64,000 bases of DNA from Enterovibrio norvegicus FF-33 (GCF_000286835.2 NZ_AJYD02000038.1:2494721-2558720); one strand, 5' to 3'. Positions 26,689 through 36,911 are shown, counted from the first letter of the stretch. A program made the numbers and translations. Notes: a model not told the origin generated them from the letters alone.

Positions 26689-27678
26689 TTACGTTAGATT
26701 AACCGTCTGATGTGTTTCTAGTGATTCCAACGAGGCTTCTGCCAGCACAAGCGCTTGCTCGCCATCAATACCTGTACATTGCGGTTCAGTTTTGCCTTCA
26801 AGTACATCGACAAAGTGTTGCCACTCGGCAATGTAGGCTTCTTTGTAGCGCTCAAGGAAGAAATACTGTGGTTTAGCGCTGCTGCAATCGTCTTCCCCCC
26901 AATGTTCAACCAAATGTTCACGTACATTGCCCGCTTTGAGCATGCCTTTACTGCCATGGAGTTCGATACGTTGATCATACCCATAACCTGAACGTCGACT
27001 ATTGATGATGTTTGCCATTGCGCCAGACGGGAAGTGGAGCACGATCACAGCACTGTCGATGTCGCCAGCCTCACCTATCGCAGGGTCAACTAAGCACGCA
27101 CCGTGAGCAGACACCGACACGGGATCTTCGCCCATAATAAAACGTGCCATGTCCAAATCATGGATCGACATATCACGGAAAATACCACCAGATACGCGCA
27201 CATAATCCGCAGGCGGAGGTGATGGGTCACGTGATGTGATCACCAAGGTTTCTGCTTTGCCAATCGCGCCGCTTTCAAACAGATCTTTTAGCGTACGAAA
27301 CTGTGGATCGTAGCGACGATTAAAGCCAACAAGGAATTTCACAGCGGATTCTGCCACGGTATCCAAACAGGCTCGAACCCGATCAAGACTGAGATCTATC
27401 GGCTTTTCGCAAAATATCGCCTTGCCTGCTTTGGCCGCGAGCTCAATGAGATTTGCATGAGTATCCGTCGCAGAGCATATACATACCGCATGAATATCAG
27501 GATCGGCCAAGGCTTCTTCTGTCGTCATCACATCGGCATGATATTTCTCAGCCAATTGCGCCGCCCCTTCAGTGTAGGGGTCAATCACAGCGCGGATCTG
27601 CGTCATGGGATGAGCATCAATATTGACGGCGTGTACTTTACCAATACGTCCGCAACCAAACAGCGCAATATTAAACAT
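26689..27678 (-). CDS. iolG: Inositol 2-dehydrogenase (module A)
   Basis: IolG oxidises myo-inositol to 2-keto-myo-inositol with NAD, the entry step of the pathway. The 329-residue protein is a Gfo/Idh/MocA oxidoreductase. It has a Rossmann motif GCGRIGKVH at residues 8-16, catalytic EKP in IFCEKPIDL (about 95) and a second motif DMSIHDLDMARFI with the active-site Asp/His. It follows iolB with an 82-base gap that contains a small hairpin (GGGCGC/GCGCCC at 27711-27736), which might tune expression between the two genes. Two more distant Gfo/Idh/MocA proteins occur in module B. Confidence 0.9.
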   Translation of the reverse strand: MFNIALFGCGRIGKVHAVNIDAHPMTQIRAVIDPYTEGAAQLAEKYHADVMTTEEALADPDIHAVCICSATDTHANLIELAAKAGKAIFCEKPIDLSLDRVRACLDTVAESAVKFLVGFNRRYDPQFRTLKDLFESGAIGKAETLVITSRDPSPPPADYVRVSGGIFRDMSIHDLDMARFIMGEDPVSVSAHGACLVDPAIGEAGDIDSAVIVLHFPSGAMANIINSRRSGYGYDQRIELHGSKGMLKAGNVREHLVEHWGEDDCSSAKPQYFFLERYKEAYIAEWQHFVDVLEGKTEPQCTGIDGEQALVLAEASLESLETHQTVNLT

Positions 27679-27760
27679 AGCCTCTCCTTTTGCTTTGGCT
27701 TTTAAACAGCGGGCGCGGTGAATGACCTCTGCGCCCCTTTGTGAAATTAAGTTAGGTTGA

Positions 27761-28591
27761 TTAACCCGTGTGTTTATCGGCGTATTCCGACGTATTTATC
27801 CAAGCGTGGTCCTGCTCCCAGCTAAACAACCACTTACGTACTGGCCCAGCCATGACATTCAGGTAGTAGCTGTCGTAGCCTGCCATTGTTGCCACAGGGT
27901 GATAGCCACGCGGGACTTGCACAACATCACCGTCGTAAGCGGCCATGCATTCATCCAACGCTCTGTCATCGGTGTAAACACGCTGGATACAAAACCCCTG
28001 AGGCGGGTTTATGCGATGATAGTAAGTCTCTTCTAATTGGGTTTCATTGGGCGGCGCATCACGGTCATGTTTGTGACTTGGGTAGGAGCTTGTGCATCCT
28101 TCGTCAGTGTAGACCTCGACAACCAACAGGCTGTCGGCGTCTTTATCATCAGGCAAAATATTGTGTACATAGCGCTGATTATTGCCATGTCCTCTCGCTT
28201 CTGCGTCAACATCTCCTGGGGCAATAAGGCGTGAAGGAAATGTGCTTTTTCCTGGCGCATGACAAACGGCAAGCTCCAACGCTGTTGTGGCTGTCAACGT
28301 GGCAGAGTCACCGGCGGTGACATACAAAGAAAACGGTTTTTTCCGATCAAAAGGTCCTTCTCTGTCGCCAATTTCACCCAGTGTATTTCCAGACAAGACG
28401 GCTTCGGCTTTACCACCGACCAAGACAATACAGAGCTCTTCGTCGATGTTAGCGTTAAATGAGAGTGTTTTACCCGCCGCCAGCAGAAAGGCTTCAAAGC
28501 CCACATGTTTCCACCCTGCTGATTCCGGCGTGATGTGTTGATAACGCCCCTGATCATCTGGGCTCTTTCTCTTCGAAAGCAGTTCAGACAT
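27761..28591 (-). CDS. iolB: 5-Deoxy-glucuronate isomerase (module A)
   Basis: IolB isomerises 5-deoxy-D-glucuronate to 2-deoxy-5-keto-D-gluconate. The 276-residue protein is a double cupin with the family pattern: an N-terminal ITPESAGWKHVGFEAF, metal-site residues in SSYPSHKHDRD and ETYYHRINPPQGF, and a later VQVPRGYHPVATMAGYDSYYLNVMAGP. It is the first gene of an iolB-iolG operon, divergent from the dioxygenase gene. The shared promoter region holds a 22-bp palindrome identical in design to the one before iolC. A second IolB is at 47381. Confidence 0.93.
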   Translation of the reverse strand: MSELLSKRKSPDDQGRYQHITPESAGWKHVGFEAFLLAAGKTLSFNANIDEELCIVLVGGKAEAVLSGNTLGEIGDREGPFDRKKPFSLYVTAGDSATLTATTALELAVCHAPGKSTFPSRLIAPGDVDAEARGHGNNQRYVHNILPDDKDADSLLVVEVYTDEGCTSSYPSHKHDRDAPPNETQLEETYYHRINPPQGFCIQRVYTDDRALDECMAAYDGDVVQVPRGYHPVATMAGYDSYYLNVMAGPVRKWLFSWEQDHAWINTSEYADKHTG

Positions 28592-28688
28592 AACGTCTCC
28601 TTGTCATTTAGACTGATTTCATCGTGTTTTCGATTAACACTATTTCATGTGTCTGCCAATAATAGAACATTTTTTTCAAATCTCAATA

Positions 28689-28710
28689 AAATGAAATTTA
28701 TATTTCATTT
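28689..28710. promoter_or_regulatory. 22-bp palindrome between iolB and the dioxygenase gene, candidate iol operator
   Basis: Arms AAATGAAAT and ATTTCATTT with a TTAT spacer have the same arms and spacing as the iolC site at 17965. Further half-sites flank it: TATTTCA at 28641-28647 and TGAAATA at 28722-28728. The position can control both divergent genes. Confidence 0.65.
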
Positions 28711-28764
28711 ATCGTTTAACTTGAAATAGACTGAATGCAATTCATTTGCCGAAGGAGAAGGGAA

Positions 28765-29952
28765 ATGCGCAGAAATGGACAAGGAACATCGACGTCTTTT
28801 TTTCAGATATCCGATGTTGATCTAGACGCGTTTAAAATAAGTTGCGAACAAAGCGTCCAGCCAGAGAGATACCCGCTGGCTGCCGACATCATCTCAAATG
28901 TCGTGATCTATGATGGTGCCGATCTTCGTGCTGCTGCGAATGGTGATTCAGACAGTGTTAACGCGTTTCAAAATGAAATGGCCGATGTGCTGCTTCATGG
29001 TCCCGGCGTGTTTGCCATCAAAGGCTTCTACGCGAAAACCAGTATTATCGACGCCATGAGTCAGGTGTTTGAACAGATCCTTGAAAATGAGCGTGGTTAT
29101 GGCGCGGGTGACCACTTCGGCAAAACGGGGCCCCAAGCGAATGGACGCATCTGGAACGTATTCCAAAAAAGTGCAGAAGCCAATCCTGAGGTATTTGTTC
29201 ACTACTATAAAAACCCCTTATTGCAGATCGTCTCTGAGGCTTGGCTAGGCCCGCATTATCAAATGACAGCACAAGTGAACATTGTACGCCCCGGCGGCGC
29301 AGCGCAAGTATCACATCGCGATTTTCATTTGGGCTTTCAACAACCACAAGAAACTGCACGCTACCCTATCCACATTCAACAAATGTCGGCGATGCTCACG
29401 CTGCAAGGTGCAGTGGCTCACACTGATATGCCTCTCGAAAGTGGCCCGACGAAACTGTTGCCTTTTTCGCAACACTATCCACTTGGGTATATGGCTTACC
29501 ATGAGAAAGCGTTTCAAGATTACTTCGAGAATAACTATGTTCAGGTCCCGTTAGAAAAAGGTGATGCCGTGTTTTTTAACCCAGCACTGTTTCATGCTGC
29601 TGGCGAGAACCGCACGCTAGACTTTCATCGTTCTGCGAACCTGTTGCAGGTTTCGTCTGCATTTAGCAAGCCGATGGAGACAGTAGATCTGGCCCATATC
29701 TGCCGCAAAGTCTATCCGGTGTTATTGAATTTATGGCGAAACGATGCGTTATCGCCAGATGAAAAAAACGCCATTATTACCACAGCAACCGACGGTTATT
29801 CCTTCCCAACCAATTTGGACACGGATCCACCCATTGGCGGCTTGGCACCCGAATCGATGGAAGCACTGCTTCACCGAGCATTAGATGAAGACATGCAAGC
29901 CGCGACGTTTGAGGTGGCATTGGCGCAACTGCGTGAAAAGCAGCGAGCTTAA
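28765..29952 (+). CDS. Phytanoyl-CoA dioxygenase (PhyH)-like Fe(II)/2-oxoglutarate oxygenase
   Basis: The 395-residue protein has the features of the PhyH family. The HxD iron-binding motif is in QVSHRDFHLGF, and the distal His (LFHAAGENRT) comes before an Arg that would bind 2-oxoglutarate (FHRSANLLQ). Members hydroxylate diverse small molecules; the substrate here is unknown. The ATG at 28765 follows AAGGAG closely; an earlier ATG at 28735 overlaps upstream sequence. Its promoter is shared with iolB, so an inositol-linked substrate (a methyl-inositol or inositol derivative) is a guess from context. A terminator follows. Confidence 0.8.
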   Translation: MRRNGQGTSTSFFQISDVDLDAFKISCEQSVQPERYPLAADIISNVVIYDGADLRAAANGDSDSVNAFQNEMADVLLHGPGVFAIKGFYAKTSIIDAMSQVFEQILENERGYGAGDHFGKTGPQANGRIWNVFQKSAEANPEVFVHYYKNPLLQIVSEAWLGPHYQMTAQVNIVRPGGAAQVSHRDFHLGFQQPQETARYPIHIQQMSAMLTLQGAVAHTDMPLESGPTKLLPFSQHYPLGYMAYHEKAFQDYFENNYVQVPLEKGDAVFFNPALFHAAGENRTLDFHRSANLLQVSSAFSKPMETVDLAHICRKVYPVLLNLWRNDALSPDEKNAIITTATDGYSFPTNLDTDPPIGGLAPESMEALLHRALDEDMQAATFEVALAQLREKQRA

Positions 29953-29989
29953 TACTTGTATTGGCCTGTAGGAAATAAAAAGCACATAA

Positions 29990-30022
29990 AAAAACGTCCG
30001 ACACAATGTGTCGGACGTTTTT
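29990..30022. terminator. Bidirectional terminator between the dioxygenase and RTX genes
   Basis: A 15-bp stem (AAAAACGTCCGACAC and its complement) with a 3-base loop has A and T runs on the two sides. Confidence 0.85.
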
Positions 30023-30044
30023 GTTTTTGCTAGCATTCTACCAA

Positions 30045-32813
30045 TTAGAAAATACTGTCACCGTCTTGTTGGATGTTTTCAGCGTCTGTCCAAACGGTAA
30101 TCGATGCACCAGAACCGTTGTGGTTAAACACGTACGCTTCCAACTCGCCTACTTCTGTTGAGTTCAGCCCCATAAAAGCAATCATGTCGGCAGACAATGC
30201 CGCTGTTGGTGTAGCCGATGCATCATAGGCCCAGTTAAGCGCCTCAAGGTTAAAGGTATCATCACCTTCACCAAGGTAAGCCACAAAGCCATCCCAATCG
30301 CCAGGGTCGACGTTGGTGGTCGTTTGGAACTGATCAGACTGTGATTGAATCGCAAATGCATTCACCGTCACTGTTTGATCACCCGCATCGCCGACTACGG
30401 CTTCAACGTTAGCAATCGGCTTACTGCTGGTGGTAACGCCGTATGAAGAACCCGAGAAATCGACATTTGCATCACCTTCAACAATGATCTTATCGAATCC
30501 ACGGTTACCACTATAAATATTGCCATTAGCGGTCAGAAATGACGCATCAGAGAAGTCTTCCTGATCGAAGTACATGGTGTCGTTACCTTCGCTACCAATA
30601 TACAAATCTAAGCCAGTACCACCGTCCATAATGATGTCATCTTCAAAACCAGCTTGCAGTACGTCATTGCCCGCGCCGCCATAAAGTGAGTCATCACCGC
30701 TTGCGCCAAACAGTTTATCGTCGCCATCGCCGCCGTAAAGAATGTCGTCACCATTGCCGCCATTGATCACATCGTTACCCGCATCGCCATACAATACATC
30801 ATCACCGTTACCGCCGTTAATGATGTCATCACCTTCATCACCGTGGACAGTATCCTGACCGTCACCACCGTAGATAACGTCTTTACCTGCGCCACCATTG
30901 ATGGTGTCATTGTCAGTGTAGTTTTTATCTTGTGAAACAATGATGTTGAAACTGGTGTCGTTAAAGTCTTTATCACCCAAGTTCCAAAGGTCTTCCCAGC
31001 TTGAGCGGTCACCATCAACGTTTTCATGATCTTTGCCGTCGCCGTTTTCTGCAGCGTTAGACACATAGACCACAGAGCTTGCGCCGCCTTGAGTAATGGT
31101 TGAGCTGCTACCTGAAAGGTTTAGTTCGACAGAACCGACATCAAAGCCTTTGCGATCGCCATTTGGAATGAGGAACATACCAAAAGATTCACCGCCTGAC
31201 ACATCAATCTCGATGCTCAGATCTGTTACATTTTTCACGTTATCTGCAATCACAGCGGCACGAACGATGTTGCCATTTTCATCCAGCACATAGTAGCCAA
31301 CACTGTTGTTGTAGGCTGCACTGTGGGTGAAGTTGCTCAATTCCAACGTCACCGTACCCTGACCTTCTAGATCATACAGAGTCGCACCGTCTTCATGACG
31401 AAGATTCAGTGATTGGGTATATTCCACGCCGCCGAAGATCGTATCATCGCCAGCGCCGCCATCAATGATGTCGTCGCCGTGCTCACCATAGATGGTGTCG
31501 TTGCCATCACCACCAAACAGCGTGTCATTGTCGCTTTCCACGTTCACTTTTTGTTTCAGTGAGACGTTATCAATCAATGCGCCATAGCTATCAGACTTGC
31601 CTTCACCTTCAAAGCGAAGAGTGATGAAATCCACACCCTTAGGAATCACCACATCTACTGTGAACGATTCGTAGTGATCGTTAGCTTGGGTGTTGTCAAA
31701 ATACTTGGTGTAAATAACATTGCCTTGCTGGTCGAAAACCTTCACTTCAAACTGACTGGTTGAATGGTCACTACCGCGATAACGGTTTGCGTAATCAAAT
31801 GACAGCTCTAGCACTGCATCGCCGTCGGTCGCCAAACCGGTTACATCGACGTCTTGTTGAACCCAAGTGTTTGTGTGGCTGTCTAACTCAAGTACCGAGT
31901 TACTTTTATCATTTTCTGGTGTCCCACCAAACTGGCCTTGTTGCAGTTCGATTTTATTGCTACCCGGCGTATACCAACCTGTTACTTGGTGATCGTGGAA
32001 CAAACCCCACTGATTAGTGGTGTTATTGCCGTAATCTTCAAAGTCACCGTTAGTCAACAATTCACGTCCACCATTACCCCACTGGCCATCATTGCCATAG
32101 ATAACGTCGTCGCCATCACCACCATAGATCGTGTCATCACCGTTGCCACCAATCAGCGTATCATCACCCTGACCACCGTCGATGGTGTCATTGCCTTCAA
32201 GACCATTGATGGTGTCGTTCACATCACCCGTTGCTGATGTGGTCAGTGCCACATTATCAATCAACGCGCCGTAGCTATCAGACTGGCCTTTAGCTTCAAA
32301 ACGTAGCGTCACACCTGTCGTGCCTTCAGGAACAGAGAAGTCTATGTCGAAATCAACGTAGCTTTCATTCGACTGGGTGTTCGCGAAATATTTGGTATAA
32401 AGAACGTTACCTTCGTTATCAAACACTTTGACTTGGAATTGGCTCGTCGCGTGATTATCACCTTTGTATCGATTAGCGTAGCTAAAGGAAAGGTTAAGAG
32501 AGGCATCGCTATCTTCGGTTAGCTTAGTGACATTAATATCTTGTTGAACCCAAGTATTGCCAGTGGAATCAAGTTCCATAACAGTATTGTCAGCGGCGTT
32601 AGCAGGTGTTCCACCAAAAGAGCCTTGTTGAAGCTCAATTTTCATCGTGCCAGGTGTATACCAACCTGCCACTTGGTGATCTTGAAACAGACCCCACTTT
32701 CTTGCGCCATCATCGCCCCAGGCTTCGAAGTCGCCGTTCATCAGTAAGTTATCGCCTTTACCATCTGAACCGTAGAGAAAATCTGCGCCGCTTGTACCGT
32801 TAATGTCTGACAT
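30045..32813 (-). CDS. RTX-type calcium-binding protein, probable type I secretion substrate
   Basis: The 922-residue acidic protein lacks an N-terminal signal peptide. It begins with GTSGADFLYGSDGK and contains two tandem copies of a domain of about 165 residues (roughly 22-190 and 247-421). Both share NGDFE, WGLF.DHQV.GWYTPG, IELQQG.FGGTP and SDSYGALIDNV, resembling beta-sandwich carbohydrate-binding-like modules. A DUF4114-like domain follows (about 455-625, with GMFLIPNGDRKG and a D/N-rich end). Blocks of GGxGxDxxx nonapeptide repeats separate the domains and fill about 630-715. Such proteins are exported by type I systems and often act as adhesins or matrix proteins. No type I secretion genes are in the window. 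Confidence 0.88.
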   Translation of the reverse strand: MSDINGTSGADFLYGSDGKGDNLLMNGDFEAWGDDGARKWGLFQDHQVAGWYTPGTMKIELQQGSFGGTPANAADNTVMELDSTGNTWVQQDINVTKLTEDSDASLNLSFSYANRYKGDNHATSQFQVKVFDNEGNVLYTKYFANTQSNESYVDFDIDFSVPEGTTGVTLRFEAKGQSDSYGALIDNVALTTSATGDVNDTINGLEGNDTIDGGQGDDTLIGGNGDDTIYGGDGDDVIYGNDGQWGNGGRELLTNGDFEDYGNNTTNQWGLFHDHQVTGWYTPGSNKIELQQGQFGGTPENDKSNSVLELDSHTNTWVQQDVDVTGLATDGDAVLELSFDYANRYRGSDHSTSQFEVKVFDQQGNVIYTKYFDNTQANDHYESFTVDVVIPKGVDFITLRFEGEGKSDSYGALIDNVSLKQKVNVESDNDTLFGGDGNDTIYGEHGDDIIDGGAGDDTIFGGVEYTQSLNLRHEDGATLYDLEGQGTVTLELSNFTHSAAYNNSVGYYVLDENGNIVRAAVIADNVKNVTDLSIEIDVSGGESFGMFLIPNGDRKGFDVGSVELNLSGSSSTITQGGASSVVYVSNAAENGDGKDHENVDGDRSSWEDLWNLGDKDFNDTSFNIIVSQDKNYTDNDTINGGAGKDVIYGGDGQDTVHGDEGDDIINGGNGDDVLYGDAGNDVINGGNGDDILYGGDGDDKLFGASGDDSLYGGAGNDVLQAGFEDDIIMDGGTGLDLYIGSEGNDTMYFDQEDFSDASFLTANGNIYSGNRGFDKIIVEGDANVDFSGSSYGVTTSSKPIANVEAVVGDAGDQTVTVNAFAIQSQSDQFQTTTNVDPGDWDGFVAYLGEGDDTFNLEALNWAYDASATPTAALSADMIAFMGLNSTEVGELEAYVFNHNGSGASITVWTDAENIQQDGDSIF

Positions 32814-33244
32814 ACCTTGTCCTCATTTTATAATGTGACGCTGTATGAATGAGCAAGGAGCAAAAGAGCGGGGATAGCAAAGAAAGACCATCGTGGCTCA
32901 AAGCTGTGTCACTGATTAGATGTCAACTCATATTAGAGACAGCTAACATTCATTCAACGTTGTTTGTGACATCAGTTTTAATCACAAGACAAACAACAAC
33001 AACACTTGTTACATAGCTTCAGCTTAAACTCAGCGAGTTGAATTAATAACATTGCATGCATCGATGATGAATGAACCAGAATAATGACGAGAAAAGAATG
33101 AGATTAAAGTAACAATGCCGCAATTTTCTCTCAACCAAGCCCAAAAAATGCGTCAGAAGTGAGAAAATCACAGAGAAGTGTTAAATGCATAGACAATTAG
33201 GCAAGCTCATCTCAAGTCCGAGAACTCAAGATGAACATAATCCA
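32814..33244. other. Intergenic region upstream of the RTX gene
   Basis: The 431-bp AT-rich gap separates the RTX gene from the end of the MATE gene. I see no gene, strong promoter pair or clear hairpin terminator. A weak complementary pair (TCATCT.. and AGATGA near 33208-33234) follows the MATE stop on the minus strand. Confidence 0.4.
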
Positions 33245-34612
33245 TTACGCACTGGCTGCTTTTTCTTGTGTGAGGTTATTCACCCACTTGGTACCAAACA
33301 CACGACGAATAGTGGGATAGAGCTTTACAATCTCCTCTGATGTCATCATCAGAAACACATACTGCAGCGGCATATCGAACCACATTGCTGCCAGTGCAGT
33401 CATAGGAATTGCCCACATCCACTGACAAACAACATCCATATTCATACAGAATTTGGCATCGCCACCTGCGCGTAAAATTCCCACGATCAGCGTGATGTTA
33501 ATGTTTCTCGCAACCGTACTGATAGCAATAATTGGAAAACAAAGTGCCGCTAGCGCAATGACATCTTGGCTAACTTGGGCATATAAAGACAAAACAACGG
33601 CCTGTAAAGACAATACAAGCATGGCGCAAAGCACACCGACACATGCTGATGTCACTAACGCATAACGAGCATACCGCTCACTGATGGCCAGTTTGTTTGC
33701 GCCAAGCGCATTCCCCACCACAATCGCGGTTGCTCCCGATAAACCGGATGCGACGCAAAGTGTCAGTGCTTCGAGTGACGATACAATCGCCATGGTCGCC
33801 AATTCGGTTTCACCCATACGACCCATAATGAGTTGATAGACAAAAATGCCACCGCTCCACATCAAACTCCCCGCGATAATTGGCAGCGTAATAGTCAAAT
33901 AGCGATTGAAGATACGAGAAGAGAAAGAAAAATCCCGAAGACCAAGAATCAATGGAGGACTCAAGTAATAAATCACTGCCACCGACATGAAGACACGTAA
34001 TACCCGTGCAATGACCGTTCCTAAGCCTGCCCCCATTAACCCCATGGCTGGCAGACCTAAATAGCCAAAGATCAAAATGAAACTCAGCCCAACGTTTAGC
34101 CCAATTTCAATGATGGACATGGTCATCGTCGTTTTGGTTTTGCCTAGTGCGCGCAACGCAGCATCCATCGAGATGCTTGGCCCAGCAACCAAAATCGCCA
34201 CACTGATGATTTGCAGATAGTTCGCGGCGAGTTCGGCCGTTTCACCCGTGGCTTTAAACAAAGAAGGAATGACATCAGGAAAGAACCAGCAAAAAGCAAA
34301 CAACAAAGCAGAAGCAAACGTTGAGATGGTCGTACCGAGCGCAAAGTTTCGTCTTAGGCCATGTTCATCTTCAGCTCCCCAGTATTGAGCAAGTAAAACG
34401 CCCATTCCGGTGCCCATTCCCCAGATAAAGATACCCGTAAACCAAAATACCCGCGCACCGATGCTAGACGCTGCCACTTCCTGTGTGCCCAACTGACTAA
34501 CCATAAGACTGTCGATGAAACCTGCACTGCTAAATAACAAGCTTTGCAGTACGAGAGGAAAACCCAGCAGAGCAACCCGCCGCAAAAAATACCCATATGA
34601 ATGTTCTGTCAT
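33245..34612 (-). CDS. MATE family efflux transporter
   Basis: The 455-residue inner-membrane protein has about 12 transmembrane helices in two homologous halves, as in the multidrug and toxic compound extrusion family (NorM-like). The early VLQSLLFSSAGFIDSLMVSQLG and the middle GLSGATAIVVGNALGA segments fit. MATE proteins export cationic drugs or metabolites using Na+ or H+. A GAGGAAA ribosome site precedes the ATG. Substrate unknown; no neighbour suggests one. Confidence 0.9.
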   Translation of the reverse strand: MTEHSYGYFLRRVALLGFPLVLQSLLFSSAGFIDSLMVSQLGTQEVAASSIGARVFWFTGIFIWGMGTGMGVLLAQYWGAEDEHGLRRNFALGTTISTFASALLFAFCWFFPDVIPSLFKATGETAELAANYLQIISVAILVAGPSISMDAALRALGKTKTTMTMSIIEIGLNVGLSFILIFGYLGLPAMGLMGAGLGTVIARVLRVFMSVAVIYYLSPPLILGLRDFSFSSRIFNRYLTITLPIIAGSLMWSGGIFVYQLIMGRMGETELATMAIVSSLEALTLCVASGLSGATAIVVGNALGANKLAISERYARYALVTSACVGVLCAMLVLSLQAVVLSLYAQVSQDVIALAALCFPIIAISTVARNINITLIVGILRAGGDAKFCMNMDVVCQWMWAIPMTALAAMWFDMPLQYVFLMMTSEEIVKLYPTIRRVFGTKWVNNLTQEKAASA

Positions 34613-34908
34613 CCGATTTTCCTCGCCTAGCCAGGCATATTATCTTAGTAAATATTTTTATTTACTATAACGTTCACCGACAAAGAATGCGAAGTGTAAA
34701 CACATGTAACTATTTGAATTATTTTCGATTTATATCACAGGACAATCCTATCAACTGCGCTCGTAAATCTTGGGATAGCCTCTTTAAAGCAATCCTCTCA
34801 TTATTTACATGGGGAAAAAGCACACGAAAAAATGGCCGCCGTCTCACTACTGAGCTATTTGTTTAATACGTTGATTTTATAAAACCGTATCGTTCTAGGA
34901 GCTATTAG

Positions 34909-36861
34909 ATGTTACGCAACCTAAAGCTGGGCCAGCAATTAACTGTTTCTTTTTCATCAGTCATGATCCTGATGCTAATTGTGGCAACGGTAGGCTATGT
35001 CGGGCTATCTAGCGGCTTCAATAGCTTTACGGAATATCGTGGTCTGGCGAGAAGCTCTAATGAAGCCAGTGAAGTGCAATCTGCACTTTTAAGCGCACGC
35101 CTTAGCGCACTGAAGTTTCTTAAAACACAAGACCCTACACAGATAGATAAAGTGAACGAAGAATTGGCGCGTATTAGTAGCGGTATTCAAACCATTCTCT
35201 CGCACGAATCCAATCCTGAACGCATTCGCGAGCTTGAAGAATCAAAGGTCTTGTTAAAACAATACGGCGATACGTTCGCGAGCGTCGTACAAGACTTTAA
35301 AGACAGAAATGTAGTGGTCAGTGAGGAGTTAGACCCCAGCGGCCTCAAAATGCGTAAGCTCATGACAACCTTGATTGAAGAGGCTTATCAAGCGGGTGAT
35401 TCGGCAACCTCTTTCTACGCCTCGCAGGTACAGGAAAAGTTACTACTGGGTAGGTTGTTTGCCTCAAAATTTCTGATCAGCAACTCCCAAAACGATTTAA
35501 GTCGTTCGTTGGACGAACTCAATGCCGCGACTAAACCTCTCAACATATTAGAATCAAGCGCGAATACCCGTACTGAGAATGAACTCGTCCAAAGCTTTAG
35601 TGATGCTCACCTCACGTATATTTCAGCACTTCAGAAAACCGCTGAAATCATCAAAATACGAAACGAAAGGATCGCAGGAACCCTCGATGTGATTGGACCT
35701 CAAGTCACCACCAACCTTGGGGATTTCAAACAGTCCATCAGGGCGTCACAAGATACCTTAGGCCCGCAGGCACAAACTCAAAGTGAGTCTGCCGTTAAAG
35801 CCGTCATCGTCGTCTCTCTTGTTGCCATTTTTGTTGGTATTACCCTTGCTTTGCTGGTCACCAAAGCCATTCGTTCACCGATTGGCGGTGAACCTAAAAT
35901 CATCGAGAAAATGGCAAGACAAATTGCGCAAGGCGACCTTACTCAAAACTTCAATTCCGATAAGAAGGCAACAGGCATTTACGCTGCTATGGGTGACATG
36001 AATGATAACCTCAAAGACATTATGTCCCAACTCAATGATTCGGTTACAACACTGAGCAATGCGTCCGGCACACTGGTCACTGTGACAGACGAGACAGCCA
36101 CGAACTCTGAATCACAAGCTGAACAGTTGGGCCAAACAGCCGTCGCGATGAATCAGTTAACCAGCACCGTCGACAATATTTCTCAAAATGCGCAGCAAGC
36201 GTCGGACATTGCGAATGAAGCAGACCAACATGCTCGTGAAGGGCAAGTCGTGTTAGATCAAACACGCACAAGTATTGACTCACTTGTCACCAACATTAGT
36301 AACGTGAGCAATATTATTCAGAACCTAGAAAATGAAACGAAAAACGTAGGCAGCATTCTTGATGTTATTCGTGGGATTGCCGAGCAAACTAACCTATTGG
36401 CACTCAATGCCGCCATCGAGGCCGCACGTGCTGGTGAACAAGGCCGTGGTTTTGCCGTGGTCGCTGACGAGGTTCGCAGCCTTGCAAGTCGTACCCAGCA
36501 GAGCACCGAAGAGATCCAAGAACTGATTCATAGGCTTCAAAATGAATCTAAGCGCTCTGTCGAATCCATGCAAATCAGCATGGATGAAGCTGAACAAACT
36601 TCGAGTAAAGCCGATAAAACGCGAGAAGCGTTAGAAGCCATTACACATTCTGTTGCCACCATTCGCGACATGAACAGTCAGATAGCCGTTGCCGCCGAAG
36701 AGCAAAACACCGTGGTAAATAACATTAACCAAACGGTTGAATCGCTTAACAGCTTGGGTAAAAGCACCGCTGTGGGTGCGGAAACACTGTCAAATGAGGC
36801 AAAAGGCCTGACCCGTATCACCGCCAATGTGAGTGAAATCGTCCGAAAATTCTCGCTATAA
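34909..36861 (+). CDS. Methyl-accepting chemotaxis protein
   Basis: The 650-residue chemoreceptor has an N-terminal transmembrane helix (about 12-35), a long helical periplasmic sensor (about 36-295) of the helical-bimodular type, and a second helix (about 296-318). HAMP follows, with [20 protein letters not shown], and then a cytoplasmic coiled coil whose hairpin tip reads [20 protein letters not shown]. It should report a small attractant or repellent to CheA. The ligand cannot be read. AGGAGC precedes the ATG. The 296 bases upstream show no obvious promoter. Confidence 0.95.
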   Translation: MLRNLKLGQQLTVSFSSVMILMLIVATVGYVGLSSGFNSFTEYRGLARSSNEASEVQSALLSARLSALKFLKTQDPTQIDKVNEELARISSGIQTILSHESNPERIRELEESKVLLKQYGDTFASVVQDFKDRNVVVSEELDPSGLKMRKLMTTLIEEAYQAGDSATSFYASQVQEKLLLGRLFASKFLISNSQNDLSRSLDELNAATKPLNILESSANTRTENELVQSFSDAHLTYISALQKTAEIIKIRNERIAGTLDVIGPQVTTNLGDFKQSIRASQDTLGPQAQTQSESAVKAVIVVSLVAIFVGITLALLVTKAIRSPIGGEPKIIEKMARQIAQGDLTQNFNSDKKATGIYAAMGDMNDNLKDIMSQLNDSVTTLSNASGTLVTVTDETATNSESQAEQLGQTAVAMNQLTSTVDNISQNAQQASDIANEADQHAREGQVVLDQTRTSIDSLVTNISNVSNIIQNLENETKNVGSILDVIRGIAEQTNLLALNAAIEAARAGEQGRGFAVVADEVRSLASRTQQSTEEIQELIHRLQNESKRSVESMQISMDEAEQTSSKADKTREALEAITHSVATIRDMNSQIAVAAEEQNTVVNNINQTVESLNSLGKSTAVGAETLSNEAKGLTRITANVSEIVRKFSL

Positions 36862-36882
36862 AACCCACAGATCCTGCAATTG

Positions 36883-36911
36883 AAAAACGCGCTCATGTGA
36901 GCGCGTTTTTT
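36883..36911. terminator. Terminator after the chemoreceptor gene
   Basis: AAAAACGCGCTCA and TGAGCGCGTTTTT are perfectly complementary, with a tight turn, between convergent genes. The right edge touches the stop codon of the ygjP-like gene. Confidence 0.85.

Noticed and set aside
30767-31066. Overlapping open frames inside the RTX gene
   Set aside because: They arise from the repetitive calcium-binding repeats read in other frames and resemble no protein.
33208-33234. Another copy of the dispersed repeat after the MATE gene
   Set aside because: Only short complementary pieces (TCATCT and AGATGA) match; the shared core CAGGATTCAGAG is missing.
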